Positions 45,582-64,000 of a DNA stretch of 64,000 nucleotides are shown here, piece after piece (within the stretch, counting starts at the first letter, position 1; the number at the start of each line of letters is the position of its first letter). Source of the stretch: Silurus meridionalis. Taxonomy: Eukaryota; Chordata; Actinopteri; Siluriformes; Siluridae. The stretch is taken from contig NC_060884.1 of assembly GCF_014805685.1 (NCBI RefSeq), positions 12,984,356 through 13,048,355 of the forward strand, given 5' to 3'. The notes beneath the pieces were generated by a model, which made no database searches, had not been told where the DNA came from, and saw only the letters and a program-made list of their open reading frames with translations. The translations under genes and the position numbers were made by a program.

Positions 45582-46340
45582 TACAGTGCAGCCGGAAAGT
45601 ATTCACAGCGCTTCCCCTTTTCCGCATTTTGTTATGTTACAGCCTCCTTTCAAAATGGATTAAATTCATTATTGTCCTCAAAATTCTACATACAATACCA
45701 CATAATGACAATGTGAAAGAACGGTGTGAAATCATTGCAAATTTAATAAAAAGAAAAGCTATATCAGGTTGGTTGAGGAGCATCGGTGCACAGCCATTTT
45801 CAGATCTCTCCAGAGATGTTCTGTAGCCACTCCTTTGTTATCTTGGCTGTGTGCTCAGGGTCGTTGTCCTATTGGAAGATATACAGATAAACCCAGTCTG
45901 ATTTCCAGAGCGCTCTGGAGCTGGTTTTTATTAAGGATGTCTCTGTTCATTGCTGCATTCATCTTTACCCCGATCCTAACAAGTCTACCAGTTCCTGCTG
46001 CTGAAAAACATCCCCACAGCATGATGCTACCACCACCATGCTATGATATTGGCCAGGTGATGGGCAGTGCCTGGTTTTCCTCCATACATGACACTTGGCA
46101 TTCAGGCCAAAGAGTTCAATCTTTGTTTCTGATGGTCTGAGAGTCCTTCAGGTGCCTTTTGGCAAACTCCAGGCGGTCTGTTATGTGCCTTTTACTGAGG
46201 AGTGGCTTTTGTCTGGTCACTCTACCATACAGACCTGATTGGTGGAGTGCTACAAAGGCCCTTCTCCTCAGAGAAATGTTTCTGTACCCTTCCCCAGATC
46301 TGTGCCTCAATACAATCCTGTCTCGGAGGTCAGAAACATG
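45582..46340 (-). mobile_element. Decayed Tc1-like element (minus-strand transposase)
   Basis: The left end reads TACAGTGCAGCCGGAAAGTA, typical of a teleost Tc1 family terminus. The body is the reverse complement of a transposase, with ccacagcatgatgctaccac ([12 protein letters not shown] motif), aggtgccttttggcaaactc and caatcctgtctcggaggtc. Large deletions and stops make it a fossil. No matching right end is found; another Tc1 remnant follows. Confidence 0.78.
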
Positions 46341-46700
46341 TTTTTCATTCCATTCCATTGTGTTTTTCTCCATGATCTTTGACTGATTGCAGTATTGACT
46401 ATATCCATTTACACATGATGGCAACAAGATTTCCAGTTCCTCGTCCTGAAAAGCAACAACAGGGCATGATGGTAGGTGTTGCCTGGGTGCTGACATTGTT
46501 CCATGCCAAATATATTGTTTTGAGTTTTTTTGACCAAATGGTTCACAATGTTTTTGGCCAAATTATTTCAACTCTCAGTCCTACCTTTCTCAGAAATGAC
46601 TTCTTCCACAATGGCCATTCTCCCACAGAGGCCAGACCTGTGAAAAGTTGATATTGTTCTTGTCGGCAGAGGTTCTCCTATTTCAAGAAGAGAGCCCTGT
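46341..46700 (-). mobile_element. Second Tc1-like remnant joined to the previous one
   Basis: tttccagttcctcgtcctga, aaagcaacaacagggcatga and the later gttctcctatttcaagaaga resemble the minus-strand transposase of a different Tc1 family, badly eroded. It starts where the preceding element loses its right half, so one probably inserted into or replaced part of the other. Confidence 0.55.
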
Positions 46701-47705
46701 AACTCATTCAGTAGTGCTCCTAGAAAGTCACAAATCTTTGCATTTCTTTTTATAGCCTCCTAAAAACTTTATTTAAAGTTTCAGTTTCTTTATCCTGATG
46801 ACAGTGTGGTATTTGATTGAGTGATATTTATTATCTAAGCACCTGATTGGACCGAGGTAGCTGAACACTGGTGTATCTTGTGTAACATTTAATATGGGTT
46901 CTGTAAAACTGTTAAAAGAAAGTGTAAATACAGTTTTATTTATTTATAATAAATATATCTGAAAACATATTTTTTTTATTGCTATAGATTTTTGTAAGCA
47001 AGAAAAACCCAATTCTAATCCATTGCAATATACATATGTTGCAATATGTTGTAATACCACAAAAAGAGAAACATTCATTAGAGGCAGAAGCATTGTATTG
47101 TAACGAGCTGGGTTTTTTTTCTTTTGTTTTTTGTTTTACATTGCTCTGTATGTGTACCGCTCTTGAATTCAAACTAGCCGACGTGGACCCAAATTGGCAG
47201 ACAGTAGAAAGTAAAAGCAATAGAGACAAGCAAACTTTCCAGCTCCCACAGATGACCTGAGGCCTATGACAACTCCCTGCTTTACTTTCTTTTAATAATA
47301 GGGATTGTTGAATGACGGTTAACCTGAAGTAACAAATAAGGGAATTTTTCATGGGCTTTTTACTGAAAATGTCAAATCAATTTAAAGATAGACATAAAAT
47401 TGTTTTAATTTCAGAAGATTTTCTTGTAATTCTCACACAATTAACAATAAATGAAAAACAATGCCAGTGAATGACATGCCCCCTCTTTCTAAAGAGGGAG
47501 GGAGTGTATTAGTTACAGAGGTCTGTAATGTTCTCACAGATAAAATAAAAATAAAAGAAGACAATGATCAATGACCCTATAAATTACTTATCAAACTGAC
47601 ACATCTCATCAGTCAACTTAAGAGAAAACTACTTGTAACAGTCATACAGTGACATGACTAATGTATTTAATGGTTCATTGCCATTTATCAATTAGTTAGA
47701 TTATA
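46701..47705. other. Intergenic
   Basis: No gene or clear repeat. A plus-strand frame at 47036-47260 contains a hydrophobic run but no splice or promoter context. Confidence 0.45.
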
Positions 47706-47925
47706 GGGAGGTCTAGTGGTTAAGACGCAGTGCTCCCACCGCTGCGACCCGGGTTCGATTCCCGGTCAGGGAACCATCCCCAGCCACTCTCAGTGCCGGT
47801 CCCAAGCCCAGATAAATTGGGTTGCGTTAGGAAGGGCATCCAGCGTAAAAACATGTGCCAAATCAAAACGTGCGGAGGATCCGCTGTGGCAACCCCTTAA
47901 TGGGAGAAGCCGAAAGAAAGTATAG
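47706..47925 (+). mobile_element. tRNA-headed SINE with RTE-LINE-derived body and tail
   Basis: The head carries an A-box-like tctagtggttaa at 47712 and a perfect B box GGTTCGATTCC at 47752-47762. The middle (gtgccggtcccaagcccaga ... gttaggaagggcatccagcg ... tgccaaatcaaa, about 47793-47868) matches the 5' leader of the LINE at 41680-41800 (reverse strand). The end (cgctgtggcaaccccttaatg ggagaagccgaaagaaag) matches the LINE 3' end. So the SINE is a tRNA head fused to both ends of an RTE-like LINE, with the coding part removed. Confidence 0.85.
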
Positions 47926-48142
47926 GGATAACTACGGTATTAACCCAAATTACAATAAGCTGCATGTGCGCATCAAAACCAGCACTGAATAAGCACATTG
48001 TTCATATGGATTCAAATTAATATTGCTATTAATGGAGTTACTCAGTAATGGTTCATAAGTTGTGTATGAACACTGTATGTGTTTATTCAGTTGAAAGATA
48101 CGTTGTTGGACTCTATAATGAGAGTTTGATGAGGCATTGAGT

Positions 48143-48300
48143 GATTTACATTTACGGTATTTGGCAGACACCCTTATCCACATAGACGTAAATGATCGTA
48201 TTAATACAACTGTATAGTTGAGGTTTAAGGCTTTGTTTAAAGGTGGTGGGATTTGAATTTAAAACCTTCTGAAGTCTACTGAGCTACCAGTCTTCCATTA
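48143..48300 (-). mobile_element. tRNA-derived SINE, minus strand
   Basis: The left part tttacatttacggtatttgg cagacacccttatcc is the tail of a common fish SINE. The right end ctactgagctaccagt is the reverse of the tRNA A-box region (ctggtagctcagtag), as seen at 38049 on the plus strand. Confidence 0.65.
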
Positions 48301-50083
48301 GATGTGATACAATTTCCATTTATTATACAATTTCACTACGGGTATCTTTCTTAACAATAACTAGCACAATAATGATGATATTTTGTTTAGACTTTACTGC
48401 TGTATTGCTGGTTTTACTTTAAAAACGAAATGATCGATTGTTCCACACTACTGAGCTACAATACATCCAATGAAATTCAGCGGACTTGAAGCATAGTGTA
48501 GTGCCTGACATGCAAATGCTTTCTATATTTTTCTTAAATTCAACCTTTAGAGTGAAGCAAAGCTTTATGCAAAGCATGTGCTTTTTTGGAGTTAGAATTG
48601 TACTCCATTTGTTTTGATTGATGACTCAAGAATGGCTGTCTTCAAGTTGTTGGGGGTTGATAAGGTGGCGTTGGATCTTTTTTCAGTCCAAAAAAAAATT
48701 CTTATCTGCATTAAGAGAATGTTATTTTAGAATGGGAAGGTGAAAAGGGTGAATCTCAACTTAGTCACTCAGTTTTTTCAACTGCCATGCAAATGAGCCC
48801 TTTATGAGAAAACATGCTGAAAAAACAATGGTCCTAGAGACCTTAAATAAATATCTTTTTTAATCTCATTTTTATAAAATCTTAAAAATATATTTACAAG
48901 GATATAACTAGTTAGTGGAATGACTTACTATTCCATAAATCAGGTTTAAAACAATATTTGATAGTTTGTGTGTTTCACACCAATACACTACTGTAAAACT
49001 AAGATGCTATTTTAATTTAAGAGATCATTTTATTGTAATACAACGATACTACTGATCCCACTTTCAGCATCTAGAAATTAAGCATAGTGTATGTATTAGA
49101 CAGTCATGGTTTGTGTTGGTGTGTCTGTTTAACTATGCAAACAAAGCAGCATGCGTTGTAGTTTAACGGGACATCATCAACACTACTGACGTAAGCAGAA
49201 ACTCAGAGAAGCAGCATAAAATAATATGGCACCAGGAAATGAATTTAAATTACAGTATAATGCATCTACTCACACATATTTATCCTAATATTGACATTTT
49301 CATTGAAATCTTCACTTAGAATTCTTCACTATTATGAAATTAAACCTTTGGAGACCACTGTACTGTGAAGAATTGTGTTTTTCTATTTTCTTGTACTCAA
49401 TGGGTTCAGTTATTAATGTGTTAACAATATAAATGTTAACAACTTTTTTACATAATGATCCTTAGCTTTGAAAAATGCCTCAGGGAAAAGTGATCAAACA
49501 CATTCCTGCTTTCTAAAGATGGTACTTTCCTAATAATCATACAGACATCTGTTACAGATGTCGGTTATTATAGTTGTATCATTACAAAGTGTTTTGTTTT
49601 TTTGTTTTGTTTTTTGAGCAAATTTAACGCTTGAGTGGAACTGAATTGTATTTCTTGGTCTTGGGTTGTAATTCATGAAAATACGATCTAAAAAACAGTC
49701 TCAAGTTTTATTGAGGTTTGACTATAACATAAATGAATCTTTTTTACAAGACAATTCAAATACCAAATGATCGGTTTACAACAAAACCTTTCATAAGAGT
49801 TCTGCATAAATTTCAAATAAATTGTTATTATTGTAGTTTCTTTTTTATGAAATAGCACTACAGCACAGCGCTTTATGCAAATTCTGATTCTGAACGTAAT
49901 TCTTATTAAGAAACATCACTGTCATTTAACAAGTTTCAACTTGATTGTGAATAAGTTAAAAAAAAACAATATGGCACTCAAATCCACATTACGGTATTCT
50001 TCTCCAAACTGTTATTTCCTCTATGGCAAAAGGCAGAGGTGGTCCAGAGTTAGAAATGTTTACTCAAGTTAATAAGGCCTCCC
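48301..50083. other. Intergenic upstream of the candidate SPDEF promoter
   Basis: AT-rich, no gene or clear repeat seen. Confidence 0.5.
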
Positions 50084-50493
50084 TATAAATGCCAACACTG
50101 GAGTCAATGGAGCACGCATTCCTGCACACAAGACTTGAGAGCTTGGCTACACACCCACATCAGGTATACACACATGCACTCACGGCCAGGGAAAAAAAGG
50201 TTGACACCACCAGTGTTAGTCACTGAAGGTAGTGATGTGGTGGTGCGTACCTGGAGACTGTCATCCTGCTGTCGTCTCTGACATCTTTTTCTTCAAGGAT
50301 TCTGAGAAGACGTCACATATCCAGAAAGACTTCTAAAAACACAAGACAGCCAAACCGAATACTATTTACTGAAGGTCCAAGACAGAGGAGGAAACAAAAG
50401 TTTTTTTATTTCCTGACTGCATCAGTGGGCTTTAACAGAAACGAATAAAAAGTGCTACTGGTCCCTCCTCGAACATCTGCTGTATCAGCACAG
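50084..50493 (+). promoter_or_regulatory. Candidate SPDEF core promoter and non-coding first exon
   Basis: TATAAAT at 50084-50090 stands in a GC-richer context. About 400 bases later, CAG|GTAAGG at 50491-50499 is a strong splice donor. Nothing coding lies between, and SPDEF coding exon 1 has an acceptor just before its ATG, so a non-coding first exon is needed upstream. A start near 50115 and an exon ending at 50493 would fit. This is inference from signals; the 4.1 kb intron would contain an (AT)n tract. Confidence 0.4.
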
Positions 50494-54614
<4,121 letters not shown>

Positions 54615-54620
54615 GAGGCC

Positions 54621-55080
54621 ATGGCTAGCCCAGTACGAGTCCACCCAGATGCTGCCTTGCACCAGTCAGCCCACTCTGCCTTAAGTTTCTCTGAGAACTC
54701 TTTGGCTGTTCTAAAAACAGAAGATGGAGCAGTGGAGACTCTGGAACTGGTGGACAATAAGCCACGGCTGGACAGTACTGATCGTACTCTTCCGGGACTC
54801 TACCTGTCCTGTTTTGACATGCTGTTCACTGAGGATGCCACCTGGCTGGTAAGGGTTGCAGACTCTTCTGCATCCGTTGCTAGTGGACCTAATCCAGAAC
54901 CGTGTCCAGAGCCAGAGCAATGCCCTGTGATTGATAGTCCTGGGCTGGGGAGTGAGCCACTGTCTCCTGGCCTTGAAGACCAGGTGGAGGAGAGATCTCT
55001 AGAGCAAGTACAGAGCCTTGTGGTTGGAGAAGTGCTGAAGGACATTGAGACAGCCTGCAAGCTGCTGAACATCACACCAG
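54621..55080 (+). CDS. spdef: SPDEF coding exon 1
   Basis: The exon itself starts at 54615, after an acceptor at 54614, with six bases of 5' UTR before ATGG. It encodes 153 residues plus one base, ending ...ACKLLNITP. It holds the acidic N-terminal region and the conserved helix before the PNT domain. Donor CCAG|gttaga is slightly weak. Confidence 0.93.
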
Positions 55081-57004
55081 GTTAGAGGCTAAATAAAACA
55101 TTTGGTGTGTGAAATGCGCATGTCTCTCTGATGTCTTTTTTTGTTTGCTTCTCTCATACTGTTTTAGAATGTTGTACAGAGTTTCAGTGTAAATATTTGT
55201 TTTAATGAATAATTCATATCGGATAATGGGGAAGGTCTGGCAATAACATAGTAGGGAAATTACGGACACTTTAATGGATTTCTAATCTGTTAATGTGTAC
55301 TTTTAGATTGAAAAGAAGCAAATTGTATGACGCTCAAAGAACCATCGGGTGATTTACTTTATTTAAATAGAAATTGTGAAAGATGTTTGCTCAGTGTACA
55401 TTTAACGTCAAAACCCAGCTTTATATACCAGGATCTGTTTAATCCCCACTCTTGCATGTGGAGTTGTTGCAAATGACCTGAAAACTTTGTTGGAGTAGCT
55501 TTACTTTAGGGCTTTTGGTGTTTACCCAGCAGGAGGTGTGTAACTGTCCAACCAAGCCCTAGTCCTGCACAGATGAGGAGCTCTATCTAAAAGAATAAAC
55601 ATCAACAGTCAGCTCCTGCATACTGTGTTGACGTTTTTTTTTAAAACATTTAACATTGCTAAGTAGAGTTGAATATTCGACAGCTTAAGACTGTGAAACG
55701 AATGGCTTCCCTGTGTTTGTATTGCTGGATATCTCCTAATCTACCCAAACCTTACCGATACTTACTCTTGATTTTATCGGTGTGTGCTTACTGGACTTAC
55801 TGACATGTCCTCTAACTGACAGTTGTCACGGTAATTTTCACTCCTTGAAAGTATTTGTGCTACACCTCCCTGAGTAAACATTCTTTCCCCGTTCACACTT
55901 TTGGCTTTCGCTTTCCTTGAATGACAATCATGTTGTTGCATCAAAACATACAAAGCTCTATCCAAACATTGCTAATCCTGGTATTCTAGAAGTAGACTGA
56001 TGTTTCTAGGGGGAAATGTTGAGGGATTGTTGAATAACATGCTGTGAGTCAAGCTTATATCGTATCTTTCAGATCCGGTGGAGTGGAGCTGCGGAAATGT
56101 TCAGAAGTGGCTGTTGTGGACAGAGCATCTGTATCGTCTCCCTCAGGTGGGCAAAGCATTTCAGGACCTGGACGGAAAAGACTTGTGCGCCATGACCGAG
56201 GAAGACTTTCGACAGCGTTGTTCACAATGTGGTGACACGCTATATGCTCATCTAGATATATGGAAATCAGGTAAATACCTTTGTTTACACACACAGTATG
56301 GCTGGGATTTAAAAAGTACGGCAAGCCGAGTTCAGTACATTACATTACATATTTAAATACAGTGGAATATTCACTCACACATTTCTTTGTGTGCTTAGCT
56401 GCCTGGATGAAAGAGAGATGTTCAATAGGAGAGAGCAGGCTCATGGGTACGTTTATTAGCATATTATTGATCACATAAAGAAAATAACCTTAACTTTTGT
56501 TTTATAAATATCTGCTTTCACATTAACTGTTGTCATCCTACAGAGAGAGAGGAGTTGTGGTCGGAGGCAGACTCATCTTGCTCCGGTCAGCCCATCCATT
56601 TGTGGCAGTTCCTCAGAGAGCTCTTACTTAAACCACACAACTACGGACGCTGCATTCGCTGGCTCAATAAAGAAAAAGGTATAAAACTTTTTAGGGGGAA
56701 AATTCCAAGACCAAGTCAAGACCTTGTATATTGTTTAATATTCACACTGCTGTTTTTGTACCAATGATAAATCCACTTCTATTTTAGGATGAATTCTTTT
56801 TTTTTCTCAAACTTCTTTTCTGAAGGTATTTTCAAAATTGAAGATTCTGCTCACGTAGCAAGACTCTGGGGTCTGAGGAAGAATCGGCCAGCGATGAACT
56901 ATGACAAGCTTAGCCGCTCCATCAGGCAGTACTACAAGAAGGGAATCATCCGCAAACCAGATGTGTCTCAGAGACTGGTCTATCAGTTTGTCCACCCAGT
57001 ATGA
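54621..57004 (+). CDS. spdef: SPDEF (prostate-derived ETS factor), five coding exons, 339 residues
   Basis: SPDEF is a nuclear ETS transcription factor of secretory and goblet-type epithelia that prefers GGAT cores. The coding exons are 54621-55080, 56073-56270, 56399-56446, 56544-56678 and 56826-57004. All have GT-AG borders and join in phase 1, giving 1020 bases with the stop; human SPDEF has 335 residues. The N-terminal activation region contains LPGLYLSCFDMLF and the conserved SLEQVQSLVVGEVLKDIETA. The pointed (PNT/SAM) domain lies at about residues 153-235 (VQKWLLWTEHLYRLPQ). The ETS domain lies at about 252-338 (IHLWQFLRELLLKPHNYGR ... NRPAMNYDKLSRSIRQYYKK) and runs almost to the C-terminus. 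The recognition helix carries the SPDEF-specific RSIRQYY instead of the usual RALRYYY. ATG 54621 is the first ATG after an acceptor (tttttag at 54614), so at least one non-coding exon lies upstream. Confidence 0.95.
55081..56072 (+). other. SPDEF intron after coding exon 1
   Basis: GT to CAG borders; no repeat or other gene is recognised. Confidence 0.85.
56073..56270 (+). CDS. spdef: SPDEF coding exon 2 (PNT domain)
   Basis: Acceptor ...tctttcag, donor TCAG|gtaaat, in phase 1. It encodes DPVEWSCGNVQKWLLWTEH and continues through GKDLCAMTEEDFRQR to HLDIWKS, the core of the pointed domain. Confidence 0.94.
56399..56446 (+). CDS. spdef: SPDEF coding exon 3
   Basis: A 48-base exon with acceptor ...gtgcttag and donor ATGG|gtacgt, in phase 1. 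It encodes AAWMKERCSIGESRLM, matching the AAWMKER that follows the PNT core in human SPDEF. Confidence 0.88.
56544..56678 (+). CDS. spdef: SPDEF coding exon 4 (start of ETS domain)
   Basis: Acceptor ...catcctacag, donor AAAG|gtataa, in phase 1. It encodes EREELWSEADSSCSG, then the first ETS helices (IHLWQFLRELLLKPHNYGR). Position 275 region reads GRCIRW, where human has GRFIRW. Confidence 0.94.
56826..57004 (+). CDS. spdef: SPDEF coding exon 5 (ETS recognition helix and stop)
   Basis: Acceptor ...ttctgaag. It encodes GIFKIEDSAHVARLWGLRKN, then MNYDKLSRSIRQYYKKGIIR and the C-terminal LVYQFVHPV before TGA. It contains the DNA-contacting helix and the last strand of the ETS domain. Confidence 0.95.
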
Positions 57005-57237
57005 GTCCAGCAATCTGACCAGCAGAGACAAGATGACAGATTGTTTGCTATGCACTGACAAACTGCCTAAAAGCTAGAGTCTATGCACTCTAGTACTTTT
57101 CTGTGTTTGATTCTGTGATAATGTATTGTTCTGTGTCTGGACTCTGTGATAATATTATTTCAAAAATTGGCTTAAATTATGTGCAGATCATTTGGTCACT
57201 TTTACATGAAGACATTTTGGGATCTGGTTGTAATCTC

Positions 57238-57243
57238 AATAAA
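57238..57243 (+). terminator. spdef: SPDEF poly(A) signal
   Basis: A canonical AATAAA lies 234 bases after the SPDEF stop codon, in the context ctcaataaagc. It is the first such hexamer on the plus strand after the gene, which would give a short 3' UTR of about 250 bases. Confidence 0.7.
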
Positions 57244-58589
57244 GCATTTTATATAAGACATTTGATGATTATACACGTCACATAAAATGACTGGCTATTC
57301 GCATTGTCTGCCTGTCTCGGTCTATCGGTTATCTCATTAGCAAACATTAGCAAACAAGTCAAAGTAATTGAGTAATCGGTTTTTGTCTTCCGACAAGTAT
57401 TGGGCACTTTCGTAATGTGGAAACGGGTGTTAATCATAGAATTTGCATGTATTTCAGTAAATTCTTTTAGTTTAAACACTAACATTCATCAAATACATGT
57501 TCTTCTCTGACAGCTTTAATAGTGCTATGTCAATGCTCCCAGTTTTTGTTTGATCAAACCGCCACTCCCTGTACGAATGAGTGGCCAACTCAGGCACATG
57601 TTTGGGTTTGGTCCTGGCCTACGCCCAACTCGGCTCCTTTTTTAGGCCTAATCACACAGCAAACTTATTAACCCTCCCTAAAGGCATCAACAGTAAAGAA
57701 AGTCTTCACCACATCAAGCTCCCACAATCATCCTCCATTGGAACCTCTCTCTGTGCTCTAGTAGCAAAAGGTGAACTTGTTGTGTCATAAAAATGTCCTA
57801 CAGAATTAAGAGTTAAGTAAATTGTCAGGTCTGAACTGCTTTGAAGTACCTGCATTACATATTAGTGAGGGGGGTTTATTTTTATTTTGTTCCTATTCCT
57901 TTTCTTCCTCTTTTTTCTGTTTTTATCGATGTTCTTTTGCAGTGTCTGCCATTGTTAATAATATATTAGAATTGTTAATACATTAAAGTAAGCTTTTCTG
58001 TTACAGAGAGTCTCCATCATGGGTTTTTTTTTTTTTTTTTTTACAATCTTCCACATTTCCTTCTTATAATTTATAACTAATCATTAAAAGCTAATGATTT
58101 ATATTTTCTCCTACCTAGTGGAAAATTTAGAAAAGCCAGAGCCAAGCAGTAAGAATAAAACCCATTACAAACTTTTTCTTTGTCTCCTAACTTCTCCTTT
58201 GTCAAATTTAAAAATGTTAATTCAATCATTTAATGTTTTTCATCGATTTAATGTCATTCAGTTTTAAATAGTAAAGTTCATATAGTTAGACATGTACAAA
58301 AATCTTACATTTATGGTATAGCAGTTATTACTCCATAAGTCACTAATCAAATACCTTGTCATGTCATGTATTTCTTGAATGCGTTACATATAATTACAGT
58401 ATAATGACATATAATTAGCATGAAAAGCAGACAAGAACTGTTCAGGACGTTGTAAACACCAGGCCCAGAAAAGCTATTGGAGCAGTGCTCCCTAGTGGTG
58501 ATCTTGGACATGGTGGTTTTCTGTTCTGCTGTGATCTATAAAGCCAGCTAGAGAAAAGTTAGACACACCACACTGTTAATTCGTGAGAG
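57244..58589. other. Intergenic between the convergent SPDEF and PACSIN1 genes
   Basis: A T run lies at 58025-58043. Nothing else is recognisable. Confidence 0.5.
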
Positions 58590-59874
58590 ATTAGGCTTTA
58601 ATTTTAAACCAAACAGTTGAACAGTCATCACACCGGCATTAGAAGTAAACCCGATTATACATAAGCTTAAACACACTCAGATTTTGCCGATGTTCCCGTC
58701 TCAATGCCCTTAGTATTGGCCAAACACAACAGATAAGGTTTTAAAGTGTTGAAGGGAATATTTTTACAGAAGTGCTACTTTTGCTAATACTGACTAAACC
58801 CTGCTGGCAATGATCATTTAAATTGCAATATTCATTGCAAGGTGCACTGCCAACCTTAAGATAAAGTATCACCTTCACGTATTACCTAGTACATTTTACC
58901 CTAAGGCATATGCATATGTCCTTTATACGTACCAGTGCGAAATTTCATAATACAAGGACATTGGCAGAAAATGGTTTTCAATGTTATTAGGCACTCATAT
59001 CAAGAGTTTTAAGGATAAAAAATAATTTAGGTTTTGACTGTACTGTTGGTTTCATTTAAAAATGTGTAAATGAGAGCTACATATTAAAGATACACTTATT
59101 TCGTTTGTCAGTGGGGATGTTACCATGACACTTTTGCCATAAAGAATGTACGGCTAGAAATTGGTCATTGAAAAAGTGCTTGCTATGAAAGCATGAGTGT
59201 TTATGAGACTTTGCTTAGTCTAGTGGGACTTAATGACAGCACTCGTAGAACACAAACTTATGCACATGAAATAAACTGATTAAAAACAAGTGCCACAGCT
59301 ATACAAACCTGCAGACTGCATTGCAGGTTGAAGTAAAGTGAAAACACTAACACATGCCAAACAATATGTGACCACATTATGCAGTACATACAGAAAATAT
59401 ATCGCACATTATATAAACCTATAATCAATAAATAAGAGATAAAAGGACATGTAAATGCATGTTATAACCCAGGTAGCTAATAAACCAGGGCCAAAATTAG
59501 GAACAATAGTAAAACTGTCACTACAACACCTAAAACAAATAAAATATACATATTGCATAATGCTTTGCTATGCAAGAGTTCATGGACTGCATTATATTAA
59601 TATCTTACAGAAATACAGGCTACAGACACAAAGGGATGTGAAAAATAACAGTGCATGTGGGAATGGTTCATTTCTGATAACCCAAATCTATTGTGTAGAT
59701 GAACAAAACAGATACAGTATACTTTTTGTACATTCAAAGTTTCCATCTCTTCAACTGTTAGGATGTATAAGGTTCTGTTTCAGGGAAAGTCATTGGAGTC
59801 TCTGGTTATGTACAGTGAGCAGTACAGTTTTTTAGGTCATTCCCGAATGAAGACAATTTTCCCACACAAGGCAC
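58590..59874 (-). other. Probable PACSIN1 3' UTR
   Basis: No gene or clear repeat is visible downstream of the PACSIN1 stop on its strand. An ATTAAA hexamer on the minus strand (plus-strand TTTAAT at 58594-58599) could end a UTR of about 1.3 kb. Only the position supports this. Confidence 0.35.
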
Positions 59875-63504
<3,630 letters not shown>

Positions 63505-63869
63505 CTAGCAGGAAAGACAAATGTCTTTTTAAATTCACAATTCATCTTTTATTAACTGTGACTAAACAACGCTAAACCCCTGAATTCCAGTTAATCCAAA
63601 TCAGCAGATGGTGATGTGACTTGCACAGGGAATGGGTGCCATGGTTACAGGTAATAATTGAATTAACTGACATTGTTAACATCATGTTATTATGTAACAA
63701 TGGCCATATTTAAGCTTAAGGACAATTAACAAAAGTAAAAAACATACAAAGCCTAATCCAACTAATAATGCAGCTAATAATAAACTTGTTTTGTAAATCA
63801 GAAAGAAAATGTTTAATTAGAAAACTGTGGCACAACTAAATATTCATGTAATTATCCAATCAGCTATTT

Positions 63870-64000
63870 ATGTGGCAGAAAGGAAAAGCAAAAAAGTCAT
63901 GCACATACTGGCCTGCAGCTTTGGGGCAGTCAAACATCAGAATGGGGAATAAATTGGCCATGGCATGATTGTTGATGCCAGACAGACTGGTTTCAGTATT
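63870..64000 (+). mobile_element. Start of a Tc1-like element running off the right edge
   Basis: tggcagaaaggaaaagcaa, aacatcagaatggggaataa and the frame GMIVDARQTGFSI resemble the N-terminus of a common teleost Tc1-like transposase (FDRGM.VGAR.AGLSI). Part of the front is deleted. It lies in the PACSIN1 intron upstream of the 63346-63504 exon. Confidence 0.6.

Noticed and set aside
47706..47765. A functional tRNA gene
   Set aside because: A and B boxes are present, but the sequence does not close into a tRNA acceptor stem and continues into LINE-derived SINE body.

Overview
The window is a piece of a ray-finned fish genome. The genes are split by GT-AG introns, and the intergenic DNA is AT-rich with long (AT)n and (CA)n microsatellites. 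It also carries teleost-type repeats: several Tc1/mariner families, an RTE-like LINE and tRNA-derived SINEs. The repeat set looks otophysan, perhaps catfish-like, but that is an impression and not a diagnosis.

Four protein-coding genes are recognisable, all in the order and orientation of human chromosome 6p21.31. ANKS1A is on the minus strand at about 1.4-14.1 kb and is partial: linker exons plus the tandem SAM domains. ILRUN (C6orf106) is on the plus strand at 21.7-35.2 kb and is complete in five coding exons, with one apparent frameshift. SPDEF is on the plus strand at 54.6-57.0 kb and is complete in five coding exons, with a possible TATA-driven non-coding first exon near 50.1-50.5 kb. 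PACSIN1 is on the minus strand at 59.9-63.5 kb and is partial: the C-terminal part of the F-BAR domain through the SH3 domain. SNRPC, UHRF1BP1 and TAF11, which lie between ILRUN and ANKS1A in human, are not seen here. No ankyrin-repeat exons of ANKS1A are visible between 14.2 kb and the ILRUN promoter.

Repeats by region: 0-1.3 kb, decayed LINE (+). 4.4-4.85 kb, CA block with a duplicated unique segment. 11.9-12.9 kb, internally deleted Tc1-like element. 14.7-15.1 kb, Tc1 fragment. 15.3-16.9 kb, nearly full-length Tc1-like element with TA target duplications. 16.9-19.9 kb, two LINE copies head to head. 24.2-24.8 kb, probable Tc1 remnant. 30.65-31.18 kb, inverted-repeat element. 39.1-41.8 kb, the longest LINE copy (-). 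42.5-42.8 kb, foldback MITE. 45.6-46.7 kb, two decayed Tc1 remnants. 47.7-47.9 kb, SINE built from a tRNA-like head and LINE-derived body. 48.1-48.3 kb, SINE. 63.87-64.0 kb, start of another Tc1-like element.

The four genes are neighbours by conserved synteny, not an operon or pathway. I see no obviously new molecular system. The most useful observations are a conserved alternative first exon of ANKS1A resembling the AIDA-1 start of ANKS1B, the apparent absence of the ankyrin half of ANKS1A, the single-base frame conflict in ILRUN exon 4, the LINE/SINE relationship, and the regulatory candidates at ILRUN and SPDEF.
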